DNA of 64,000 bases from QYQD01 sp040755415 (lineage in GTDB: Bacteria > Desulfobacterota > QYQD01): NCBI GenBank assembly GCA_040755415.1, contig JBFMAZ010000017.1, positions 5,510 through 69,509 of the forward strand, read 5' to 3'. Positions 24,951 to 30,925 of the stretch are shown in pieces. A program made the translations under genes and the position numbers. The notes beneath the pieces were generated by a model. It ran no database searches and was not told the DNA's origin. It saw only the letters and a list, made by a program, of their open reading frames with translations. Each line of letters begins with the position of its first letter. Positions within the stretch are counted from its first letter, which is position 1.

Positions 24951-25295
24951 ATGGCTCGTCCTAGTAAGGTAAGTATGGACTGGATACAGAAAATAAGAGA
25001 GTGTTTTGACTCCAACTCGGTTTTTTATACAAGACATGCAAAACTGGAGATGGAAGCGGAAGAATTCGGCCGAATATTCGACCGCGAAGTATTTGAAGCC
25101 ATCTGCAATGGAGAAGTTATAGAAGAATATCCAGATGATACTCCATATCCAAGTGCCTTGATATTTGGAAGAACAACCACAAACCGTCCTTTACATCTAC
25201 TTTGCGCTTATAACAAGGAGGAGAATCTTTTGATCATAATCACTGTCTATCAGCCGGATCCCGGGCTATGGATAGAGTATAAGAGGAGGAAATAG
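24951..25295 (+). CDS. DUF4258 family protein, probable toxin of a DUF4258/YgiT pair
   Basis: The 114-residue protein fits DUF4258: YTRHAKLEMEAEEF (about 26-39), EAICNGEVIEEYPDD, LIFGRTT and LHLLCAYNKEENLLIIITVY, ending with WIEYKRRK. DUF4258 proteins resemble RelE/BrnT-like ribonuclease folds and are often paired with YgiT-type zinc-finger antitoxins, as here (the next gene starts 2 bp downstream). The toxin role is inferred from the pairing. ATG 24975 (MDWIQKI), with AAGG just upstream, may be the true start. The gene lies directly after attC-like site 1, as a cassette gene would, and no promoter is seen. Confidence 0.8.
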   Translation: MARPSKVSMDWIQKIRECFDSNSVFYTRHAKLEMEAEEFGRIFDREVFEAICNGEVIEEYPDDTPYPSALIFGRTTTNRPLHLLCAYNKEENLLIIITVYQPDPGLWIEYKRRK

Positions 25296-25297
25296 CG

Positions 25298-25546
25298 ATG
25301 AAATGCGTAATTTGTCACGGAGCAAATATTCACGTTACTGACGTCAAAGAAGAATTTGCTGTCGGTAACGACATTGTCTATGTTCCGGTTAAAGTTCCTG
25401 TTTGCAAGACTTGCGGTGAGCGGTATTACGATAGGCGAACCATGCAATTCTTAGAAGAAGTCGAAGGAAAGCTTGTTAAAATCAGAACGGAATTGAAAGA
25501 AGTAGGCAAGGTTTTAATATATGAGGAGGCAAGCCACTTCGCCTAA
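25298..25546 (+). CDS. YgiT-type zinc finger protein (MqsA N-terminal-like antitoxin)
   Basis: The 82-residue protein has Cys3 and Cys6 in MKCVICHGANIH and a second pair in VCKTCGERYY (about 35-44), the zinc finger of YgiT/MqsA N-terminal domains. An EVEGKLVKIRTELKEV helix follows. It lacks the MqsA DNA-binding domain. The start is behind GAGGAGG, 2 bp after the DUF4258 stop, a typical toxin-antitoxin arrangement. It likely binds and neutralises the DUF4258 protein. Confidence 0.83.
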   Translation: MKCVICHGANIHVTDVKEEFAVGNDIVYVPVKVPVCKTCGERYYDRRTMQFLEEVEGKLVKIRTELKEVGKVLIYEEASHFA

Positions 25547-25643
25547 GTGCAGGCTAAAAGGAAACGGATTAATCGGCAAATGCTATCGCATTTTTGGGCA
25601 GCGGAGTCCGACAAGTAGGTTGGACGGGACGCCCTTAAATTTA

Positions 25644-25932
25644 GGCTCCTCATAAGAATCTGTGCTGACATTTTCATCGGTCTACCTTTCGAGGGCCATG
25701 AAAAAGGTTCTGTGAGTACGGTTTTCGTTGTAAGAAACTTATATTCTACGGCTAAAAATATTGATATTAGCCTTTCCGGTCGAGATCAAAGCACTGTCGA
25801 ATCCGGAGTTGAAATAGATGTCGGTCACAACCTCACCATTTACTTTTAGGGAAATGGTTTCTAACACATTGTTTCTACTAATATTATTGTCATTCAGAGA
25901 ACTATTTGTGGCACAGATTCTCATGAGGAGCC
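25644..25932. mobile_element. ISL3-like MITE with 8-bp target duplication
   Basis: The 289-bp element has terminal repeats GGCTCCTCATAAGAATCTG (extending to 25665) and the inverted copy ending ATGAGGAGCC at 25932, matching at 21 of 22 positions. It is flanked by a perfect 8-bp duplication TAAATTTA (25636-25643 and 25933-25940). Repeats starting GGCTC and 8-bp duplications are typical of the ISL3 family. No transposase is coded; the interior has a minus-strand open stretch of unknown origin. The uninterrupted target sequence is visible at 24847 and 26990. Confidence 0.85.
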
Positions 25933-25984
25933 TAAATTTATAAGTTTCTTCTTGCCCGTATTTGTTCATTTGAAGGGAGGATAT

Positions 25985-26309
25985 GTGTCCGATACCTCGA
26001 AAGATATTTATTCCATAAACATGGAAGATGTCCAGAATGTAGCAGAGGAAGAGCTTGGGAGAGAGCTTTCGGAATCGGAGTTGAACATGCATAGCGAGCG
26101 CATTCCCCGCTGCTTGCGGCGGGGTTAGCGAGCGAATACGATGCATTTTACCTTGCATACGGAGATTCCCCGTCCGCCGCGGGCGGACTGCGGGGAGCTT
26201 CAAAATCATAGAAGATAAGATCGGCAATTATATAGATTGGTATGGCGCCATATATTCAACCATACAGAATGAAGTTTTGAACGTTACCGAACATCCTGCA
26301 TCGAAATAG
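25985..26309 (+). pseudogene. Small cassette gene, copy 1, broken by a palindromic insertion
   Basis: A GTG start (25985) behind AGGGAGG opens a frame reading SDTSKDIYSINMEDVQNVAE and further, nearly identical to the gene at 27050. After codon 33 a 118-bp repeat (26084-26201) introduces a TAG stop and a frameshift. Beyond the insert the sequence resumes as IIEDKIGNYIDWYGAIYST and ends at TAG 26309. Without the insert it would code 68 residues. I do not recognise the family. Confidence 0.72.
26084..26201. repeat. GC-rich palindromic repeat inserted in a cassette gene
   Basis: The insert contains ATTCCCCGCTGCTTGCGGCG and AGATTCCCCGTCCGCCGCGG hairpins, with ATGCAT near both ends of the left module. 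Comparison with the uninterrupted copy at 27145 places the junctions exactly, with an AA duplication (26084-26085). Confidence 0.72.
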
Positions 26310-26322
26310 AGGAGAGACGGCA

Positions 26323-26387
26323 GATAACAGAGTGCTCAGGTCAGCGCCCAGAGGCTTGGCCTTTCTCAGGTGCTCAAAAGGTTAGGC
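26323..26387 (+). other. attC-like site 2
   Basis: GGCAGATAAC leads in and GTTAGGC (26381-26387) closes the site, matching the GTTRRRY core of integron attC sites. In between, GGTCA/TGGCC can pair, but the outer arms GAGTGCTCAG and CTCAGGTGCTC pair poorly. The total length is 65 bp. Confidence 0.5.
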
Positions 26388-26424
26388 GATTAGATTACAA
26401 TTTGAGAACTTCCGGAGAAATGAG

Positions 26425-26709
26425 TTGAAAATTAAAGGCATTATCTGGTTTGATGATATTATTGAAAAACTGACGCGAAAGCATAATGTTCAACAAAATG
26501 AGGTCAGAGAAGTTTTACATAACAAACCCCTCTTTAGGTTTGTTGAGAAAGGACATCGCCCTGGTGAGAATGTTTATGCAGCAATGGGGCAAACTGATAG
26601 TGATCGTTACCTCATTGTCTTCTTTGTTTATAAAAATGATAAGCGTGCCTTAATCCTCTCGGCACGGGATATGACAAAAGCTGAAAGGAGACTATATGAG
26701 AAAACATAA
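26425..26709 (+). CDS. brnT: BrnT-family toxin
   Basis: The 94-residue protein has the BrnT layout: an N-terminal IIWFDDIIEKLTRKHNVQQN segment, EVREVLHNKPLFRFVEKG, VYAAMGQT, YLIVFFVYKNDKRALILSAR and DMTKAERRLYE. BrnT folds like RelE and cleaves RNA. The start appears to be TTG 26425 with CGGAG upstream. Its last 14 bp overlap the antitoxin gene, so the pair is translationally coupled. It follows attC-like site 2 and has no visible promoter of its own. Confidence 0.85.
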   Translation: MKIKGIIWFDDIIEKLTRKHNVQQNEVREVLHNKPLFRFVEKGHRPGENVYAAMGQTDSDRYLIVFFVYKNDKRALILSARDMTKAERRLYEKT

Positions 26710-26962
26710 GAGTTCAGTATCACAAGCAACAACCTATAAAGAAATTGGCGAGTTCTGGGATGCTCACGATTTAGCAGACTTTTGGAATAAAACCAAAGAG
26801 GCATCCTTTGAAGTGGATATCGAATCTGAAGTTACTTATTATGCAGTTGACAAAATACTTTCAGAGAAAATTCAGGCTATCGCACAAAAACGAGGCGTTA
26901 CCGCTGACACTCTGATTAATCTTTGGGTACAGGAAAAACTTCAAGAACAAAACACATTATAG
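26696..26962 (+). CDS. CopG-type antitoxin (BrnA partner)
   Basis: The 88-residue protein matches CopG_antitoxin proteins, with EIGEFWDAHDLADFWNKT (about 17-34), FEVDIESEV, then a C-terminal ribbon-helix-helix-like part with LSEKIQAIAQKRGVTADTL and INLWVQEKL. Such proteins neutralise BrnT-like toxins and repress their operon. It overlaps the toxin gene and ends in the same cassette. Confidence 0.87.
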   Translation: MRKHKSSVSQATTYKEIGEFWDAHDLADFWNKTKEASFEVDIESEVTYYAVDKILSEKIQAIAQKRGVTADTLINLWVQEKLQEQNTL

Positions 26963-27049
26963 AAAAAGCTCCATTCAGTGAAAAGGCAGAATGCCCTTAA
27001 TTTTATAAGTTTCTTGTTGCCCGTATTTGTTCATTTGAAGGGAGGATGT

Positions 27050-27220
27050 GTGTTCGATACCTCGAAAGATATTTATTCCATAAATATCGAAGATGTCCAG
27101 AATGTAGCAGAGGAAGAGCTTGGGAGAGAACTCTCGGGATCGGAGTTAAAAATCATAGAAGATAAGATCGGCGATTATATAGATTTGGTATGGCGCCATA
27201 TATTCCGCTATACAGAATGA
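27050..27220 (+). pseudogene. Small cassette gene, copy 2, C-terminally frameshifted
   Basis: GTG 27050 behind AGGGAGG codes 56 residues (FDTSKDIYSINIEDVQNVAE, then EELGRELSGSELKIIEDKIG). Relative to copy 1 there is one extra T in the run at 27184-27186. The frame therefore leaves DWYGAIYS-like sequence for LVWRHIFRYTE and stops early at 27220. Removing the T restores an end 25 codons long, matching copy 1. The family is not recognised; the product is acidic and helical. It may still be translated in truncated form. Confidence 0.65.
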
Positions 27221-27270
27221 AGTTTTGAACGTTACTGAACATCCTGCGTTGGGATAGAGGAGAGGCGGCA

Positions 27271-27336
27271 GATAACAGAGTGCTTGAGGTCAACATCCAA
27301 AGGCTTGACCCTTCTCAAGCACTCGACACGTTATGC
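27271..27336 (+). other. attC-like site 3 (best formed)
   Basis: GATAAC (27271-27276) and GTTATGC (27330-27336) bracket a perfect 11-bp arm pair GAGTGCTTGAG / CTCAAGCACTC (27278-27288, 27314-27324) and an inner GGTCAA/TTGACC pair. At 66 bp, with outer simple boxes, inner boxes and a central loop, this has the layout of an integron attC. Confidence 0.65.
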
Positions 27337-27377
27337 GCCATGTCCGCCCGCCGCGGTCAAGAGAGGAAGGCATCTTC

Positions 27378-27653
27378 ATGAAAAAGAAACGACCGAAGCA
27401 TAATCCGATATTGAAGGCCGCCTATCTCGAGGCGGTGGAGACTCAATTACGAGAGAACAATCCGCCAGAGACTCGTCAAACGTTCGATCGTTTGCGTGCA
27501 GAAGGCATCAGTGAGAAAGACACCAAGCTGTTGATTGGATCTGTCATTGCAGCCGAGACATACTACGTCATGAAATCCCGATCGCCTTTCAATCTGGCAA
27601 GATTTGTGAAGAATCTTAATCGGCTTCCGGATCAGTTGTTCCACGATGAGTAA
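27378..27653 (+). CDS. Hypothetical 91-residue cassette protein
   Basis: The protein begins MKKKRPKHNPILKAAYLEAV and continues TRQTFDRLRAEGISEKDTKL, LIGSVIAAETYYVMKSRS and FNLARFVKNLNRLPDQLF. It is all-alpha and basic at the N-terminus. I do not recognise a named family. GAGAGGAAGG stands upstream of the ATG; an in-frame extension to 27333 would read through the attC-like site and is unlikely. The gene sits alone between attC-like sites 3 and 4, spaced as a single-gene cassette. Confidence 0.7.
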   Translation: MKKKRPKHNPILKAAYLEAVETQLRENNPPETRQTFDRLRAEGISEKDTKLLIGSVIAAETYYVMKSRSPFNLARFVKNLNRLPDQLFHDE

Positions 27654-27707
27654 GGGCGGCGGGCGTCCACAGACGCATAACACGCCGCACCACGTCGCTC
27701 GACGGCA

Positions 27708-27790
27708 GATAACCCAGGCCAAAAGATTAATTTCAGATGCTATCGCACCCCCTTTGGCCTTGAACGATATACGAAACAGTGGCGTTATGT
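27708..27790 (+). other. attC-like site 4
   Basis: GATAAC (27708-27713) and GTTATGT (27784-27790) bracket AGGCCAAAAG (27716) and its partner CTTTGGCCT (27752-27760). The left half and the GAACGATATACGAAA tail are shared with site 1. The length is 83 bp. Confidence 0.55.
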
Positions 27791-27913
27791 TATAAAAGAA
27801 GCGGACAAGAAGTTAAAAAGGCAGCTTCCTCCCCATAAAAAACCACTCTGGTTAAGGCTGATTAGGGAGAAATTAAGCCCGCTGATGCAGGCAAACAATC
27901 CAGAGTCTCTGCC

Positions 27914-28057
27914 CTTGAACGGCAAGTGCGGGATAGATTAATTCATTTCTACTTTGGTATAAAACATGACCTTGTCTGGCATACTATAAAAGATGTGATC
28001 CCGCTAGTAAAACCGGTTATTCGTAAAATTATGGAAGATATCGGCGTATGGCCATAA
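27914..28057 (+). pseudogene. HepT-like (DUF86/HEPN) remnant
   Basis: The last 47 codons of a HepT-like protein are recognisable: LERQVRDRLIHFYFGIKHDL, then VWHTIKDVIPLVKPVIRKIM, ending at TAA 28055-28057. RxxxxH (RDRLIH) is the HEPN RNase motif. The upstream two thirds is missing or scrambled; the bases 27791-27913 code nothing I recognise. The partner nucleotidyltransferase MntA is absent. Confidence 0.6.
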
Positions 28058-28177
28058 AAATCGCTCAAGGTAAGAAACCAGGCAAAAAAACAGGGCTATA
28101 TTTTCCCCGTGCCTTCGTATTTGAAAGCTGGGATTTTGTCCTTAATATTTTCGCGGATGTTTGCGGATAAAAGGGGT

Positions 28178-29590
28178 ATGTCAAAGATGCCTGCCTATGA
28201 CCGGACAGAATTCAAGAGGATATTGCAACAGATCGAAAAAAATCAGCTTGCGCCCGTATATCTCCTGTGGGGTGAAAGGTATCTATATCAGTTGGCCTAT
28301 GAAGAGCTTATTGCTATCCTTCTTCCTGAAAAAAAACGTAGCACCAACCTCCGGGTGATAGACGGAGCTAATGAAGACGTCTATCGGCTGGTAGAGGAAT
28401 TACAGACCCTTCCCCTTTTCCCCGGGAGGCAGGTCTTTGTGGTAAGGGACACCCGTCTCTTTCATTCCAAAAGTACGGCAGACCCACTTTTGACTAAAAG
28501 CCACGAGTACTTTATAAAAGGTGACTTTCAGGCGGCGGCCCGGAGCCTCGTGCAGGCCATTTCCTTATCCGGTCTGGCCATTGAGGATGTCAGGGACGGG
28601 GGATGGGAGAAGATTTCGGAGGATACGTGGGAAAAGATATTCGGCACCCCAAAGAGTGGGGAGGATATTACTTGGCTGAATGAAGTGACCAGCTTCGCCA
28701 TACAGGTCGGTCAGAAAGAATCAGCCCCTGCCTTTGGTGAAGGGGATATTCTGGAACAGACCCTGGCCAAAGGCATACCGGCTTCCAACCATCTGATCTT
28801 GCTTACGGATACTGTGGACAGACGCAAGTCTCTCTACCGGCTGATAGAAAAGATGGGGGTGGTTGTGAGCTTCGCGGTTGATAAAGGAATTACCGCCGCG
28901 GCGAAACGCAGTCAGGATGCGGTGCTCAAGGACCTGATGAAGGATATACTCACACGCTATGGAAAGGCTATGGAGCCACGCGCAGTATCTGATCTTATCG
29001 AAAGGATAGGTTTTAATCCGGCATCTCTAGCCGCCGCCTTGGAAAAACTGATCAGTTACAGCGGTGGAAGAAAGACCATCACCCTGAAAGATATTGAGGC
29101 GGTAGTGGAGCGGGAAAGGGACGAGCCGCTTTATGAATTGACCGGGGCATTCGGTGACCGGGATGCTGAGAAGGCCCTTTCTTCCCTGGGTCTGCTCCTT
29201 GACCAGGGTTATGCACCGCTCCAGATACTGGCTAGCCTTATCAAACACGTTCGCCGCCTCCTCCTGGCCAGGTGGGCACTGGATACGAGTCTGGATTTTC
29301 CGGGGAAAGGGGATGTCACATATCAAGGCATTCAGCAGAGATTGCCGGGGCTTAAGAAAGAAGGAAAGATACCCAGGGAACTGGAAAAACTTTCACCCTA
29401 CCCGCTTTTCTTGCTTTTAAAGCAGGCCAGGGGTTTTCCAATGGAGCATCTTGTTCAGTGTATGTCTGAACTCCTTAAGGTCGATATGGCCCTCAAATCC
29501 GGCGGTATAACGCCTAAACTGCTACTGGAAGATTTGATCCTGAAATGCCTGGTTTTTAATCCTGAGACGGTCAGTCTATCTGCCAAATAA
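28178..29590 (+). CDS. holA: DNA polymerase III delta subunit
   Basis: The 470-residue protein (start ATG 28178 behind AAAAGGGG; an upstream ATG at 28109 lacks such a site) has the HolA N-terminal domain (QLAPVYLLWGERYLYQLAYE). A long mid insert and the C-terminal three-helix collar (about 280-460; ALSSLGLLLDQGYAPLQILA, LIKHVRRLLLARWALD) follow. It opens the beta clamp within the clamp loader. It is about 120 residues longer than E. coli HolA because of an alpha-helical insert around residues 105-215. It is the first gene past the accessory island. Confidence 0.85.
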   Translation: MSKMPAYDRTEFKRILQQIEKNQLAPVYLLWGERYLYQLAYEELIAILLPEKKRSTNLRVIDGANEDVYRLVEELQTLPLFPGRQVFVVRDTRLFHSKSTADPLLTKSHEYFIKGDFQAAARSLVQAISLSGLAIEDVRDGGWEKISEDTWEKIFGTPKSGEDITWLNEVTSFAIQVGQKESAPAFGEGDILEQTLAKGIPASNHLILLTDTVDRRKSLYRLIEKMGVVVSFAVDKGITAAAKRSQDAVLKDLMKDILTRYGKAMEPRAVSDLIERIGFNPASLAAALEKLISYSGGRKTITLKDIEAVVERERDEPLYELTGAFGDRDAEKALSSLGLLLDQGYAPLQILASLIKHVRRLLLARWALDTSLDFPGKGDVTYQGIQQRLPGLKKEGKIPRELEKLSPYPLFLLLKQARGFPMEHLVQCMSELLKVDMALKSGGITPKLLLEDLILKCLVFNPETVSLSAK

Positions 29591-29620
29591 AAAGCCCCGG
29601 AGGCTTTCCTTCCTCCGGGG
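29585..29620 (-). terminator. Rho-independent terminator read on the minus strand
   Basis: CCCCGGAGG (29595-29603) pairs with CCTCCGGGG (29612-29620). On the minus strand the stem is followed by CTTTTTATTT. On the plus strand the stem is followed by GTTCGG, so it primarily ends the minus-strand unit that starts near 29890, though it may also slow transcription leaving holA. Confidence 0.72.
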
Positions 29621-29654
29621 GTTCGGCGTTAGGTAGTTAGGTTGACCGACCACC

Positions 29655-29879
29655 TTATTTTTTGTCTATCCCGGGATGCCGCTCAGGGCCGTCGTGCTCG
29701 AAGTGCTCTCTTTTTAAGTTTTGCGATCCGTACTGCGGTACTGCCGCAGATCTTGGATGGCTTTTTTCTTTTGTTGTTAGACTCGGCCGACGCTCACACC
29801 ACGTACAGCCCGGGAAGTTCCCTGCGTCAAATTTCTTATCGGCGGGACGCCCGATTACTTTAATTTTGCCATAAGGCAA
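29655..29879 (-). CDS. Possible 74-residue protein or structured RNA with own promoter and terminator
   Basis: The frame reads MPYGKIKVIGRPADKKFDAG, then FPGCTWCERRPSLTTKEK and a His/Pro/Glu-rich end. It is basic and has one CxxC. No Shine-Dalgarno site precedes the ATG. The transcript also has RNA hairpins: TTGCC-TTAT-GGCAA overlapping the start, CTGCGG-CAGTA-CCGCAG near 29750, and ATCCCGGGAT near the end. Either a small protein or a roughly 300-nt RNA fits. I do not recognise a family. Confidence 0.4.
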   Translation of the reverse strand: MPYGKIKVIGRPADKKFDAGNFPGCTWCERRPSLTTKEKSHPRSAAVPQYGSQNLKREHFEHDGPERHPGIDKK

Positions 29880-29895
29880 TCTTTTTTTCAGTTAT

Positions 29896-29904
29896 ATTAT
29901 ACCA
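29896..29904 (-). promoter_or_regulatory. Extended -10 promoter on the minus strand
   Basis: Read on the minus strand, TGGTATAAT gives a perfect -10 hexamer with the extended TGn motif. No good -35 is visible. The transcription start should be near 29889, about 10 nt before the ATG at 29879. Confidence 0.55.
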
Positions 29905-29938
29905 CAATTTCATAAAAATAGGGAGAATATTATGGTGG

Positions 29939-30427
29939 CTACCGGGCACATTCCGAGGGATCGCCTTTGATCTTGGCCAAGGCATGGGGGAGAGCGGGGA
30001 GGACGGTGGTTAGATTTTCACGGGCGCCTTTCGGGCTGCCCGGCAGATTAATAATCAGAGTCTCTTTCCTTATCCCGACTAAGGCCCGTGAGAGCATGGC
30101 ATGCGGCGTTTTTTGCAGGCTGGCGGCACGCATGGCCTCGGCCATACCCGGGACTTCTTTTTCAATGACCATGGCCGTGGCCTCCGGAGTCACATCACGC
30201 GGGGCGAGTCCTGTACCGCCTGTGGTCACGACCATATCTATCTTTTCTACATCTACTAAGTGCACTAAGGTGTTGACAATGACGGTTAGATCATCAGGGA
30301 CGATGGTATAGACGGCGATACGGTAACCGGCCTTACGTAATATCTTTTTCAGCTCCGAGCCGCTCAGATCCTCTCGTTTTCCCCTGGATCCCTTATCGCT
30401 TATAGTGACTATAGCCGCTGTGTACAT
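29939..30427 (-). CDS. mogA: Molybdopterin adenylyltransferase (MogA/MoaB family)
   Basis: The 162-residue protein has the MoaB/MogA core: VTISDKGSRGKREDLSG near the start, VVTTGGTGLAPRDVTPEAT (about 66-84) and INLPGSPKGARENL (about 125-138). It adenylates molybdopterin before metal insertion. This fits the aldehyde:ferredoxin oxidoreductase at 49 kb, which needs tungsto- or molybdopterin. MogA and MoaB cannot be separated with confidence from sequence alone. It lies 39 bp downstream of the 145-residue protein gene on the same strand. Confidence 0.9.
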   Translation of the reverse strand: MYTAAIVTISDKGSRGKREDLSGSELKKILRKAGYRIAVYTIVPDDLTVIVNTLVHLVDVEKIDMVVTTGGTGLAPRDVTPEATAMVIEKEVPGMAEAMRAASLQKTPHAMLSRALVGIRKETLIINLPGSPKGARENLTTVLPALPHALAKIKGDPSECAR

Positions 30428-30466
30428 AGCTTTTTTAAAGTGATCCGCCGGCTGCAGGCGGACTGA

Positions 30467-30904
30467 TTACTGCTTTTTTTGACTGAGCAGGCGCAGGGCC
30501 TGTGAAGAAACAGCCTTCAGGACATCTTTGCTCTTGGCGATCTGGTGCAAATCTGCTTCGCGCAGTAGCGGTAGCAATTTTATGGCCAGCATAAGGGGTG
30601 TCTTCGGGTTTTTAACCAGCTCCACCTTAACCGGATAGACCTTCAGCCACTTGCGGTCAGTGGCCAGATGCCGGATAACGCCTTCGTCCATAGTACGCAT
30701 CTTAGCTATCTGGACCGCCTCAGCATCGGTAAGGCGTGCATTCTGCACTACAGCCGCCTGGACCATCTTGTTCCCGTCGCGTATGAGGATGCTTCGGGCC
30801 TCTTTGTCGCCGGTCAAGGCCAGTTTGATCTTCTCGGCGACGGTCATCCGGGCTATCTTCTGGGATAGGGACTGGCTTTCTTTATCCGGTTCTTCGTTGG
30901 TCAA
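30467..30904 (-). CDS. Conserved helical-repeat protein of unknown function
   Basis: The 145-residue protein is all-alpha: KIARMTVAEKIKLALTGDKE (about 16-35), ARSILIRDGNKMVQAAVVQN, DAEAVQIAKMRTMDEGVIRH and a C-terminal MLAIKLLPLLREADLHQIAK segment. The repeating pattern recalls leucine-rich-variant or HEAT-like repeats. I know no established function. It lies 21 bp after the EF-G paralogue and 39 bp before mogA, all on the minus strand. Confidence 0.65.
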   Translation of the reverse strand: MTNEEPDKESQSLSQKIARMTVAEKIKLALTGDKEARSILIRDGNKMVQAAVVQNARLTDAEAVQIAKMRTMDEGVIRHLATDRKWLKVYPVKVELVKNPKTPLMLAIKLLPLLREADLHQIAKSKDVLKAVSSQALRLLSQKKQ

Positions 30905-30925
30905 TACTGAATTTTCCCTGGCCGG

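Noticed and set aside
25739..26227. Minus-strand open frame of 162 codons
   Set aside because: It spans the inside of the ISL3-like MITE, its target duplication and a broken cassette gene on the other strand, so it cannot be one gene.
27791..27913. Coding remnant before the HepT tail
   Set aside because: A frame reading ADKKLKRQLPPHKKPLWLRL exists but matches nothing I know and has no start; not called.
29591..29621. Terminator of holA on the plus strand
   Set aside because: The stem has no T-run on the plus side; the T-run lies on the minus side, so it is assigned to the minus-strand unit, with only a possible secondary effect on holA.
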